From contig NW_023361359.1 in assembly GCF_001411555.2 (NCBI RefSeq), positions 413,319 to 477,318 of the forward strand: a stretch of DNA of 64,000 bases. The letters run 5' to 3'. Source of the stretch: Juglans regia. Taxonomy: Eukaryota > Streptophyta > Magnoliopsida > Fagales > Juglandaceae. The translations under genes and the position numbers were made by a program. The notes below the pieces were generated by a model, which worked only from the letters and a program-made list of their open reading frames with translations, had not been told where the DNA came from and made no database searches. Shown here in pieces: positions 46,780 to 58,130 of the stretch (the stretch's first letter is position 1; every line of letters starts with the position of its first letter).

Positions 46780-49098
46780 TGGCGCCCTTGACCCCCATGT
46801 GTTATTTTTGTGGAGTTCATGACACCGGGATGATGACCAAAAGGATCACGCACCCCAATGACCAGTGCTTAGAGTGTGTACAACATACAATAAGTGTACA
46901 ATATTAAATTTGCAGTGGAGTTACTAAAATGGTCTTTCTTTATTAAGTACCAGAATGTTCAAAAATAGTACAATATCTTTACAAGAATTATACAGTCATC
47001 CGACAGATAATTTAATGAAAACAAATAACATAAAGGAAACAAATTCCAAAAAGCTGAACAACATATTAGTAACTCAAGCCTCTGGTGGAGTCAGTCCCTT
47101 ATGTTCATACTTGGGCTCTGTGTCAGAATCTACGGTACCATAAGACAGAACTGCAGGGTAATACACCACAATGAGAATATGACATCTCAGCAAATTACTA
47201 ACCAAAACAAACATCCAAGAGATTTAAAAATACATTAATACAATCACACGTCCACATACGGTCAAATATGAAGGAAACAAATCCACATTTCCTTTTTCCC
47301 AAAAATACACTTTTAGTCACCCACGCCAAAAATCCCATTTGACCCAATCATAGCCATTATTTTATTATGCATGCACCACAGTCTCCCCTATGGACTGTCT
47401 GCACACCCTGGCTCTCATCATCACACCACGAGTAACGTCCATGCATGAGACTTCATAACGAGCGATGCCCAGTTCCGCGCCCAGTGCGTACATGGCCAAG
47501 CATCCTTTAACCTCTCCAGTCAAATGGTCACGAAATTGGTACGAGAGCGTTACTGTCTCATCTGTTCTCGTCGTCGCCCTGCGACAACTCAGGGGATGTC
47601 ACGTCAGTTTGTTCACTCCATAGTGATCATAGGAGCACCACCGAGATAATGCGTCATCTCGGCTTAGGGTCGTGATACACACACACCCACAATCAATCTC
47701 AATTCTAGACAGACAACGTGACATCATAGCACAATTTATTAAATACGATAAATATGCATGACGACAACAATTATTGGATGATATCGTAAATAACTCATTT
47801 ACAAATTCACAGTAATTTCAAATACATAGTTTACAACCAACTACACGCGTAATCCCGTCCTCCAATCCGGCCCAAGGCCCAACACCAACATCGACTGCAA
47901 TTTAATCCAAACACTTGAACGACTCACGTCCCAATTCCAATAAATCAACAGTTTACAAATGAATGACAATTAGAACAATGCTATTTAAAACTCATGGGTT
48001 GCGTTGGAAAATTACGTACTCGAAGATTGGAAAATTTCTAGAAGATCGCACGAAAGGAAGTGTTGCCAAAGGTGGCGGCACAGCGACGACACACAGTGGA
48101 GTAAAACAATGGCTTTTGTTTTTTGGTGAGTTTCTCCCAAGGAAAAAATTTGGTCTCGAAAAATGGATGGAAAACTCAACTCACTACAAGCCAATAATTT
48201 CACCAAGAAACCGAGTGAAATTCACAACTTTAGAGCAAAACAGAGCATGAAAAAACTTCCCAAGCTCTCGGATTAACAACCAAAATTTTCAAAACAACAC
48301 ATTAAACACTTAGAGATGTAAAAGGCTTATACGAGAGAGAGAGAGAGAGAGGAAGAGAAACTAAGAGTATTTAATTGAGGAACCCGTGGCCTATTTACAG
48401 GCCAAGTATGGCGGTTCCATTAGTAGATAACTAACGTGGTTCCATTAGCAGATGTCGTGGAAGAGACATGTGATGGTGCTTGATGCGAAAGGTATTGTAG
48501 CTCAACACGGCAAAGCCATGGAAGATGGAGGTGGTGGCCGTGTGGAGCAACGACTTGCCAGCAAGATTTCGGTGTTCATGTTGAATGACACAGAGTAAAA
48601 GTATGGAAGGTGGAGGTGGTGGCTTGCAGTTGAAATGCTTGACTAAGGATTTGAATGGCATTGGTAGCAGCTAGAAGGAGAAGAATCTAGAAGAAAGTAG
48701 AAGAAACCAAAAGAAAATGGAAGAAAAGAAGAAGGAGGAGGAAGAAAGGAGTTGCACGGCGCAAGGAACAAGAAGATAAAATCCTAAGGAATTTTCTCCC
48801 AAAACGGTGTCGTTCCAATAACAGAGGGAGCTAGGCTGGGTTCTTCAGAACCGCACAGGCTGGGCCCTTTTTGCACAAGGGTTGGATCAAAACACGGGCT
48901 GGGTCAAATCAGAACACACACGGCCCAATTAAAAACACACACACAACCCAACAAATTAAAATACTACAAATAACTACACAAGCCCAACAAAATAAAAACA
49001 CTACCAATTTAAAAAGCCCAAACCGAAAACACCACAAATAAAATAACATAATTAAATAAATACTAGGGAGTTAAAACACATGAAAATTAGGGATCTCA
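46780..49098 (-). repeat. Element B 3' LTR
   Basis: In plus reading it begins tggcgcccttgacccc and ends gggatctca. It matches 53868-56133 throughout. A GA run lies at about 48332-48351. The TATA position (48392-48399) reads tgtaaata on the minus strand, one change from the other LTR. Open frames such as 47963-48250 have no known domain. Confidence 0.92.
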
Positions 49099-49100
49099 CA

Positions 49101-49117
49101 TCCTCCCCCCCTTAAAA
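49101..49117 (-). promoter_or_regulatory. Element B polypurine tract
   Basis: On the minus strand a run of A and G (cttttaagggggggagga-like) ends two bases from the LTR start. The same tract is repeated at 56135-56151 beside the other LTR. Confidence 0.8.
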
Positions 49118-49219
49118 GAAATTTCATCGTCGAAATTGGCAGATTCTTTCATTGATTCTGAAACAAGATACATTACAAAGCTCAAAACAAGCTTGAGAAA
49201 GAAAAAAAAACATTCAAAA

Positions 49220-50686
49220 CTACCCGAACAAGTAAGGGTAAAACTTTCTCATGTCTGTCTCTCTCTCCCACGAGAAATCTTGAGCCAAAAGATTTTCCCA
49301 TGATAGCATAACTAAAGGTATCGTCTTGGATCTCAATTGTTGCTCCTTTCTATCCATGATTTGAGTTGGGACAACTTCATACGTGAGGTCAGGCCAGAGT
49401 TGAATGCTTTTCGGGTCAAGGAAATGTGGCTCTTGTTGTCCAAAGCTTTTCTTTAGTGACAATACGTGGAAGATATCATGAATTTTTCCAAAATATTTTG
49501 GCAAGACAATTCTATAAGCGACTGGTCCAACCTTCTCCAGAGTCTGAAAAGGGCCAACATACCTCGGGCTAAGTTTCCCTTTCTTACCAAAACGCTTAAC
49601 ACCTTTCATTGGTGAAACTTTTAGGTATACCCAATCACCTTCCTCAAATAATAAATCTCTTCTCCTCGTGTCCAAATAACTTTTCTGACAACTCTGCACT
49701 GTTGCCATCCTGTCTCTTTTAATTTGAACTTGATTCCTCATCTCCTGAACAATTTCTGGTCCAAGTGGGTTCCATTCTCCAACTTCGTCCCAAAACAAAG
49801 GAGATATGCACTTCCTCCCATAAAGAGCTTCATAAGGGGCCATTTGAATAGACGCTTGAAAACTGTTATTATAAGCAAACTCTATAAGCGGCAGATGATT
49901 TTCCCAACTTCCTTTAAAATCCAAGACACATGCCCGCAACATATCTTCAAGGGTCTAAATAGTGCGTTCTGATTGACCGTCGGTTTGAGGATGATAAGCA
50001 CTGCAAAATTTCAACTTGGTGCCCAAAGCTGTCTGCAAACTCTTCCAGAAATGAGACGTGAATCATAGGTCCCTATCTGACACTATACCCTTGGGTATCC
50101 CATGAAGACACACAATTTCTTTGACATACAATCGAGTCAAAATTCCCAAAGTATCAGTGTTAGAAATAGGTAAGAAATAGGCACTATTGGTCAACTGATC
50201 AATAATTACCCAGATTGAATTCTTCCCACTAGGCATCTTTGGTAGTCCTATTACAAAGTCCATTGCAATGTCATCCCATTTCCACTCTGGAATAGGGAGG
50301 GGTTGAAGATAGCCAGCAGGCCTCTGTTGCTTAGCTTTAACTTGCCGACAAGTTGCACACTTTGCAATAAACAAAGCATTGTCTTTCTTCATTCCTTCCC
50401 GCCAAAAACTTTTCTTCAAGTCTCAGTACATCTTTGTAATTCGAGGATGAACTAAATAAGGGGTTGCATGAGCCTTAGCCAAGATTCATTCTTTAAATTC
50501 TAAATCTGTAGGAATCACCCTACGATTTTGGAAGAAAAGAAGGTCATCTTTGTCTAGACTGAAATGCGCGGGTCCTTGTGACTTCTTGACTCTTTCTCTA
50601 ATATCTAACAACTTTGAGTCCTTTTTCTGCAGAGTCTTTAATTCCTCAAAATCAAGAACTCGGATATCATGTATTGAAGACAACAT
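49220..50686 (-). pseudogene. Element B integrase with chromodomain end
   Basis: From 50686 down: spacer, zinc region (His, His in AHATPYLVHP; Cys, Cys in AKCATCRQ) with stops near 50484 and 50421, core ([28 protein letters not shown] then TGA near 50063), then an open frame of 240 residues (49942-49220). That frame holds LPLIEFAYNNSFQASIQMAPYE, GDWVYLKVSPMKGVKRFG, the GPF region, FHVLSLKKS, and a chromodomain-like end (SWENLLAQDFSWERETDMRK). It ends 120 bp before the LTR. It would insert the DNA copy into the genome. Confidence 0.9.
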
Positions 50687-50872
50687 CTTTTCCTGCTATG
50701 AACTCTTAGCAAGAAGTCTCCTCATTCCACAAAGGAGAGAGTCTAACCCTAATGACTCAGCCTCATCAATCGAATAAGACTTTCAACTTAGTGCATCCGC
50801 AACCTAATTTGCTTTTCTTGGATGGTATTTAATCTCACACTGATAATCACTAATTAACTCTAACCATCATCT

Positions 50873-51895
50873 CTATCTCATATTAATATTTTTTTGTGAG
50901 AAGAGATGTTTAAGACTCTTATGATCAGTGTAGATTTCACAAGTCTCCCCATATAAATAGTACCGCCAAATGTTAAGAGCGAAAACCATAGCTGCTAACT
51001 TTAAATCATGCGTGGGATAATTCTTCTCATGATCTTTCAATTGGCGCGATGCATACGCCACAACTTTTCCCTCCTGCATAAGAACACATCCCAGACCAAA
51101 TTTGGAAGCATCACTGAAGACCACAAACGGCTTGTGTGGTTCAGGAAGCGCCAAAACAGGTGTTGTAGTTAACCTCTTTTTCAACTCTTGAAAACTCTTC
51201 TCGCATTTGTCAGACCAAACAAACTCAACATTCTTCCTGGTAAGAGTAGTGAGAGGTCCAGACAATCTAGCAAAGCCTTCCACAAACTTGCAATAGCATC
51301 CTGCGAGTCCCAAGAAACTCTGAATTTCGTGCACCGTTGAAGGACATGGCCATGCTAAGACAACTTCGATTTTACTTGGATCAACTGCTACACCATATCG
51401 GGACATATCATGACCAAGAAATTTAATTTCCTCCAACCAAAACTCACACTTATTCAGATTTGCATAAAGTTGATGTTCTCTCAACTTTTCCAGAACCAAT
51501 TGAATGTGACAGGCATGCTCTTCATGTTCTCGAGAATAGACCAATATGTCATCAATAAAAACTATCACAAAAGAATCCAAATAAGGTCGGAATACTCTAT
51601 TCATCATATCCGTAAATGCTGCAGGGGCATTGGCCAGTCCAAAAGGCATCACTTTAAACTCATAATGCCCATACCTAGACCTAAAGGCAGTCTTGGGTAT
51701 ATCCTTATCCTTTACCCTCAATTGATAGTATCCCGACTTCAAGTCAATCCTTGAAAAAGTAGTTGCACCTTGGAGTTGATCGAATAAAGCATCAATTCGA
51801 GGTAGGGGATACTTATTCTTGATGGTTACCTTATTGAGCTCTCGATAATCAACACACATTCTAAGGGTACAATCCTTCTTTTTAACAAATAGCAT
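50873..51895 (-). CDS. Element B reverse transcriptase-RNase H, open segment
   Basis: This 340-residue segment is open and almost complete. [22 protein letters not shown] (residues about 10-30), [35 protein letters not shown], and the catalytic FIDD at 51548-51559. RNase [32 protein letters not shown] and [11 protein letters not shown]; the usual Glu of HDLELAA is Lys, so RNase H is probably dead. Upstream stops (near 51948) and downstream stops (50873) separate it from protease and integrase, so it is a fragment of pol and not a gene of its own. Confidence 0.88.
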   Translation of the reverse strand: MLFVKKKDCTLRMCVDYRELNKVTIKNKYPLPRIDALFDQLQGATTFSRIDLKSGYYQLRVKDKDIPKTAFRSRYGHYEFKVMPFGLANAPAAFTDMMNRVFRPYLDSFVIVFIDDILVYSREHEEHACHIQLVLEKLREHQLYANLNKCEFWLEEIKFLGHDMSRYGVAVDPSKIEVVLAWPCPSTVHEIQSFLGLAGCYCKFVEGFARLSGPLTTLTRKNVEFVWSDKCEKSFQELKKRLTTTPVLALPEPHKPFVVFSDASKFGLGCVLMQEGKVVAYASRQLKDHEKNYPTHDLKLAAMVFALNIWRYYLYGETCEIYTDHKSLKHLFSQKNINMR

Positions 51896-51949
51896 TTGTG
51901 CTCCCCAGGGTGAATAACTAGACTGAATAAATCCCTTATCTACCAGTTC

Positions 51950-52567
51950 CTACAATTGACTTTTCAACTCTTTTAACTCTGCTGGTGCCATTCGGTACAG
52001 AGCCTTATGAACTGGTGCTGCACAAGATTCTAGATCGATGGCAAACTCCATATCACGAATAGGTGGCAAGCCGGTCAAATCATCCACAAACACATCAGAG
52101 AACTCCTTCACAATCGGAACATCTTCTAAAGATTTCTTCTCCGAAAGTGCAGATACCACTTGAACCAAAAAGGCATCCGCTCCATTTGCTAACTACCTGC
52201 TTGCTTGAATGGCAGATATAACTGTAGGTTTTGCCTTTATCTTACTTCTTGCAAACTCCAAATAATTCCCTCCAGGTAGTTGGAAACTAACTATCCGACT
52301 ACGACAATTAATGTTGGCAAAATGCTGATATAAGCAGTCCATTCCTAAAATAATGTCAAATTCAAGTAATTTAAACATTATTAAATCTGCCTTAAGAGTC
52401 ATTCCACTAATACACAAAGGACATCCTAGGGTAACCTTTGAACACTGCACAGTCTCTCCATTTGGTAATTTCACTACCAAAGACTGTGATAAAGATTTAA
52501 ATACTAGGTTGCACATCCGTGCAAAAGTGGTAGATATGAACGACTGGGATGCTCCCGAATCAAACAA
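51950..52567 (-). pseudogene. Element B protease and RT linker
   Basis: The protease shows MFDSGASQSFIS, an intact D-S-G-A motif (52567 down), SKVTLGCPLCI, and FDIILGMDCLYQHFA. After TAG near 52191 the linker follows with EDVPIVKEFSDVFVDDLTGLPP and YRMAPAELKELKSQL. Apart from that stop and the one at 51948 the region is well preserved. Confidence 0.88.
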
Positions 52568-52599
52568 GCTACAAGCATAAAATTCATACAGTTGAACTC

Positions 52600-53739
52600 T
52601 ACCTAAAGAGATTAAAATTACTAGTGAAATCTATGAATCAAATCATACGGTATCGTAAGTTCAAATGATTGGATAGAGATCTATACTGTGATGACTCCAA
52701 CATTCTGGGTTTTCAGAGCTTCATCATCAACCTCACCAGGGGTCACTACGTACATGCAAGCCTGGACAGTTGGTCTTGGGGAAGTCCTACCATAGAAATA
52801 ACTGCCTCGATTCGCTTGGATCATGGTAAGGCAATTGTAAGCAAAATGTCCCATTTCTCCGCATCTGAAACACTAAATCCAGACAAACGGCACTCGCCTT
52901 CATGCGACCTATTGCATTTGCCACATACTGGAGCTCTTCCTACCATACGTACTCTAGTGGCCATCTGTGGTCGGGCCCCAGTTCTGGTAGTTAACTTATG
53001 TGTAGACCCGGAACTACTTGCTTCCCCGAAACCTCTTCTCTTTTGGCCAATTGGAGCGGCAATAGGGTTAATAAACTCCTGCTCTGCAATCGTAGCGACC
53101 TCCACTAGCTGCTGGAAGGTCAGAATTTGCAAACAAGTGACCTATCTATGGATCTCTCGCCGTAGACCCTCTTGAAATCTCTCAATCAGCATTTCTTCTG
53201 TAGCAATTAAATATGTTGCAAACTTCCTGAGTTCTATAAACTTCTGGGCATATTACTCTACCATCATCTCCCCTTGCACTAGATTGTAAACTCTCGGGCC
53301 TTTTGTTTCCTCATAGTGTTCGGGAAGAAATGATCATTGAATTCCTTTTTAAAACGTGGCCAAGATACCACTACAATTAATCCTAACTCCATTTCAAGAA
53401 GCTCCTGCTTGGTCCCCCACCAAGCAGTCGCATCACCTTGCAACAGGTAACTTGCGTATAGCACTTTCTGGGTTTCAGTACACCCACAGATCTCGAATGT
53501 CTCTTGAGATCACTGATCCATCTCCCAGCACGAAGTGGATCCTCTTGTCTGGAAAAAGCAGGGGTTCTATGAGCTAAAAAGCGCTCATACGAACATCTGT
53601 TTTGCTGCACCCATTGTGGAGGAAAATTTTGTTGAAGAAGTTCTGTCATACGAATTAAGGCTCAGGCCATGGCGAGATTCCCATCAATAAGAGACAAGTC
53701 GTCCTCAGGTTCAGGATGTGGCATGCTTGGTCGGTCCAT
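52600..53739 (-). pseudogene. gag: Element B gag
   Basis: The likely start is ATG at 53739 (MDRPSMPHPEPEDD), after a leader of about 110 bp from the primer site. Pieces in different frames show LLQQNFPPQWV, the capsid part (GDATAWWGTKQELLEM, SWPRFKKEFNDHFFP), then QLVEVATIAEQEF and CGKCNRSHEGEC. The zinc knuckle CFRCGEMGHFAYNC is at 52872-52831 but in another frame from the preceding piece, so a frameshift lies just before it. Several stops lie in 53150-53280. Confidence 0.83.
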
Positions 53740-53849
53740 CTTTTGGTTAAAACGTGTCTTTTAAAACCCGATATTTAATTTAAATAAACAATTTAAAATA
53801 CAATAAAATTTTCTGGTACTGCACCTAGGTATTTTTACCTAGAGCCAGA

Positions 53850-53863
53850 CTGCCTTGATACCA
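53850..53863 (-). promoter_or_regulatory. Element B primer binding site
   Basis: The minus strand reads tggtatcaaggcag four bases from the LTR end. It resembles the tRNA-iMet site (tggtatcagagc) with changes after position 8. Confidence 0.7.
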
Positions 53864-53867
53864 CCTA

Positions 53868-56133
53868 TGGTGCCCTCGACCCCCACGTGTTATTTTTGTG
53901 GAGTTCGTGACATAGGGATGATGACCACATGGATCACGCACCCCAATGAATAGTGCACAGAGTGTGTACAACATGCAATAAGTGTACAATATTAAATTCG
54001 TAGTGGAGAAATAAAAAGGACTTTAGTTATTAAGTACCAGAATGTTAAAAAACAATACAATATCTTTACAAGAATTATACATTCATCTGACAGATAATTT
54101 AAAGAAAACAAATAACATAAGGGAAAAAAATCCCAAAACGCTGAACAACATATCAGCAACTCAAGCCTCTGGCAGAGTCGGCCCCTCAGGTTCATACTCG
54201 GGCTCTACGTCAGAATCTACGGTACCATAAGACAGAACCGTAGGGTAATACACCACAATGAGATTATGACATAATTAGTAAATTACTAACCAAAACAAAC
54301 ATCTAAGAGATTTAAAAACACATAAATATAATCACACATCCACATATGGTCAAATATGAAGGAAACAAATCCACATTTGACCCATGCCAAAAATCACTCA
54401 CTCCAAAAATCCCATTTGACCCAATCAGAGCCATTATTTTATTATGCATGCACCACAGTCTCCTTTATGGACTGTTCGCACACCCTGGCTCTCATCATCA
54501 CACCACAGGTAACGTCCATGCATGAGACTTCGCAACGAGCAATGCCCAGTTCCACGCCCATTGCGTACATGGCCAAGCATCCTCTAACCTCGCTAGCCAA
54601 AAGGCCATGGAATCAGTACGAGAGCGTTGTCATCTTGTCCGTTCCCGTCGTTGCCCTGCGACAACTCAGGGGACATCATGTTAGTCTGTTACGCTCCAGA
54701 GTGACCAGAGGAGCTCCACCGAGATAATGCCCCATCTCGACTTGGGGTCATGATACACACGCACCCACAATCAATCTCAATTCCAAACAGACTACGTGAC
54801 TTCATAGCACAATTTATTAAATACGATAAATGTGCATGACAACAACAATTATTGGATGACATCATAAATAACTCATTTAAAAATTCACAATAATTTCAAA
54901 TACACAGTTTACAACCAACTACACTCATAATCTCGTCCTTCAATCCGACCCAAGGCCCAACGCCAACATCAACTGCAATATAATCCCAACTCTTCAACGG
55001 CTCATGGCCCAATTCCAACAAATCAACAGTTTATAAATAAATGACAATTATAACAACGCTATTTAAAACTCATGGGTTGCATTGGAAAATTTCTGGAAGA
55101 TCACGTGAAAGGAAGTGTTGCCAAAGGTGGCTGCATAGCGGCTGCACACAGTGGTTCAAGACTAAAACAATGGCTTTTGTTTTTTGGTGAGTTTCTCCCA
55201 AGGAAAAAATTTGGTCTAGAAAAATGGATGGACAACTCAACTCACTACAAGCCAATAATTTCACAAAGAAACTGAGTGAAATTCACAACTTTAGAACAAA
55301 ATAGAGGACGGCAAAACTTCACAAGCTCTCGGATGAACAACACATTAAACACTTAGAGATGTAAAAGGCTTATACGAGAGAGAGAGAGGAAGAGAAACTA
55401 AGAGGATTTAATTGAGGAACCTATGGCCTATTTATAGGCCAAGTATGGTTGTTCCATTAGCAGATGACTAACACGGTTCACAAGCCGTGGAAGAGACGTG
55501 TGATGGTGCTTGATGCGAAAGGCATTGCAGCTTGACAAGGGAAAGCCATGGAAGATGGAGGTGGTGGCCGTGTGGAGCGACAGCTTGCCAACAAGATTTC
55601 AGTGTTCATACCGAATGACATGGAGTAAAAGTATGGAAGGAGGAGGTGGTGGCTTGCGGGTGAAATTTGTGACTAAGGATCCAAATGGCATTGGCAGTAG
55701 CTAGAAGGAGAAGAATCCATAAGAAAGTAGAAGAAAGTAGAAAGAACCAGAAGAAAATGAAGGAAAAGAAGAAGAAGGAGGAAGAACGAAGCTGCACGGC
55801 GCAAGGAAGAAGAAGACAAAACCCTAAGGAATTTTCTCCCAAAACGGCGTCAAAGAGGGAGCTAGGTTGGGTTCTTCATAACCGCACAGGCTGGGCCCTT
55901 TTTGCACACGGGTTGGATCAAAACATAGGCTGGGTCAAATCAGAACACACATGACCCAATTAAAAACACACACACACAACCCAACAAATTAAAATACTAC
56001 AACTAACACTACTCAAGCCCAACAAAATAAAAACACTACAAATTTGAAAAGCCCAAACCAAAAACACCACAAATAAAATAACATAATTAAATAAATACTA
56101 TTGAATTAAAACACATGAAAATTAGGGATCTCA
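53868..56133 (-). repeat. Element B 5' LTR
   Basis: In plus reading it begins tggtgccctcgacccc and ends gggatctca. On the minus strand a canonical TATA box, tataaata, is at 55429-55436, about 700 bp inside the LTR, within a ggcctataaataggcc palindrome. The open frames at 54356-54727 and 55510-55954 have no known domain. Confidence 0.92.
55429..55436 (-). promoter_or_regulatory. TATA box of element B 5' LTR
   Basis: Minus-strand tataaata with the same position relative to the LTR start as the degenerate site in the 3' LTR. Confidence 0.6.
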
Positions 56134-56272
56134 TATCCTCCCCCCCTTAAAAGAAATTTCTTTGTCGAAATTGGCAGATTCCTTCATTGATTCCAAAACA
56201 AGATACATTACAAAGCTCAAAACAAGCTTGAGAAAGAAAAGAAACATTCAAAACTACCCGAACAAGTAGAAA
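56134..56272 (-). mobile_element. Stub of a second element B internal region
   Basis: The polypurine tract, the 3' leader (ttcgacaaagaaatttc-like on the minus strand) and the last coding bases (ACTTGTTCGGG) match 49099-49233. It therefore repeats the 3' internal end of B beside B's 5' LTR. The match stops at about 56272. Confidence 0.85.
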
Positions 56273-56643
56273 GGTACCCGTAAAACAAAACATATATATA
56301 ATACTTCAAAGTTAGAAAGGTACCTATAATAAAGAGAAAAGAAGTACACGCAACAATAGTAATGATCAATCTCCAAAGTCTAAAACTTTAACCCCATCAA
56401 ATCTATTTAAAAAAAGTCTCTGGAATCAAAACAAACCTCAAACAACATGAATTCAGCTCATAGACCTGTAAAATCCTACACATCAAAATCATTCCTAAAG
56501 TCTGCAAATTCTAAGACCTCCAATACCTACAATATTCTACCTTATAGTCCACTCCACTATCACATCAAATCTAAAAATGACTTCTTAAAGACTATCTATA
56601 CTTCAAAATCTCACATACTATAGTCAGTAGAACCTCAGACCTG
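56273..56643 (-). other. Leader of element A, no gene seen
   Basis: This AT-rich stretch lies between the B stub and the primer site of element A. I see no coding frame or gag start in it, so the start of A's gag is lost or lay beyond the deletion. Confidence 0.55.
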
Positions 56644-56655
56644 TCTCTGATACCA
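56644..56655 (-). promoter_or_regulatory. Element A primer binding site (tRNA-iMet type)
   Basis: The minus strand reads tggtatcagaga two bases after the LTR end (56658), the standard initiator-tRNA site of chromoviruses. Confidence 0.82.
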
Positions 56656-56657
56656 AA

Positions 56658-58130
56658 TGTAACGCCCCGTACCCGTATGGGTCGGAGAATTACTACTTGT
56701 CACTTATAAACATGTCTCGCAACACACCTAAAGTCTCCAAAGATTTCATAAACAATAATCAATCTCATATTTTCTAAATAAACACATTAAAAACTCCACA
56801 AAGTCATTACTGCAATAATAATAAACCAACGGGTCCACAATCTCCTAGTACTCATAACATACTAAACTGATAAATCCATAAGTCCTACCAAACCAAATAC
56901 ATAATTAAATCGAAAAGACATCAGAAATCCTTTTTTTAATGGTAGTACCCTAGGGTACTCGACACCCTCTCCTCAGCTTAGCCATGCTCACATTTCCTAA
57001 TCCTGGTCCTCAGTTGGACTCTCCACATCATCTGAAAATATTATGAAGATAAGGGGGTGAGTTATCAACAACTCAGTAAGCAGAGGACATATGCTAGAGT
57101 GCAAACATGAGCACTTACAAAGTACAGTATGCAGAACAACATATTTTCTTGAGTTATCATGCAGAACAAAACATGTTTGCAAACGTAGCAGTGTAATGGT
57201 TTTAACTCACATAAAACCCAGAGTACTTTGGCATAACATAACCTGAACATCATTATCACATCAAAACAGAGCATCTCACAGAGCAGAGACCATGTTTCAC
57301 CCCCGTGGTAGGGTTGTTATCCGTAGTGGCCAAACCGGACAGAAACAGAGGTGAAATCTTTCCCTTATTACTCTCGGAGCCCCGAGTGTGCACATAAGAA
57401 AGACCACATAAAAACTACTTTGTTTCCAAAGTGGGTATACTCAGAGACAGAGAAGTTGGTACTAACTCAAACAGAGTAGAGTAGAGCAGAGACAAAGTCA
57501 TATACAAAATCATTACACTATGCCAAAGGTTTTCAGATGCCATATCAAAGAAAAATAGATTATCAAAACATATTTAGATCATTTTCACATACTGAAAACA
57601 AGAGTTGGAGCATCTTTCTAATTCATTGCACAATTAGATTTTCAATATCGTTCTTTTTCAGATTTCAGAGACAGCATGACAAAATATAGCTCATGTCTAC
57701 ACAATGCATGCCAGAAAATATTTTCCCTTTTTCATACAGATTTCATGAGTAATGCAAATAAACGACTGAGGTTGTTTTTCCTAAGTTCTCATTTCATAAC
57801 AAAAGCATGCAAAATTTTCAGAAAGTTAACCTCAGTCTAAACAATTCATGTAAAGCCTAACATGGAAACCCCGCTTACCTGACTCCTGCATCGTATTATC
57901 TATGCCTTGAATTTGACCTCTATTAGTCTCGTCACATATTCATAAAAAAATATTATACACTAAGTGTTAAAGACCAACAACACAACTTCGATCAAAACAT
58001 TAAAACCCATGATTCCAAACCATATTTTAGCAAATTAACTCAACTCAAAGAGCCATATAATAATCTAGACAACCCACACTTCAACCCAAAATACCATATA
58101 CCATCCTGCCTTTTCTAATATCAGATTCCC
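56658..58130 (-). repeat. Element A 5' LTR, truncated
   Basis: In plus reading it begins tgtaacgccccgtacccg. It includes the accccgcttacctgac block (57871) that is found reverse-complemented near 19400 in the solo LTR 6097-20455. LTR sequence runs to about 58130, where LINE coding sequence begins, so the outer part of the LTR is missing. Confidence 0.78.

Larger units (their letters stand above)
46780..56133 (-). mobile_element. Chromovirus B, minus orientation, both LTRs present
   Basis: On the minus strand: 5' LTR (56133-53868), primer site (53863-53850), gag, protease, RT-RNase H, integrase with chromodomain end (53739-49220), polypurine tract (about 49117-49101), 3' LTR (49098-46780). 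The LTRs are 2266 and 2319 bp and clearly similar throughout. It lies in the gag of element A. The left flank is gacta (46775-46779). On the right, instead of a matching target copy, a stub of another B copy follows (56134-56272). Confidence 0.9.
42067..58130 (-). mobile_element. Chromovirus A, minus orientation, deleted and interrupted
   Basis: On the minus strand: 5' LTR (about 58130-56658), tRNA-iMet primer site (56655-56644), leader (to 56273), element B insertion, gag, protease, RT, RNase H, integrase (46765-43196), then a partial 3' LTR (43195-42067). The two LTRs share tgtaacgccccgtacccg and match closely for about 1.1 kb. The integrase C-terminus, chromodomain region and half of the 3' LTR are missing. 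The N-terminal half of gag is also missing. The right end of the 5' LTR is cut by a LINE. Confidence 0.8.

Noticed and set aside
54356..54727. 123-aa open frame in the element B LTR
   Set aside because: The matching region of the other B LTR (about 47270-47640) does not keep the same frame, so it is not under protein constraint.
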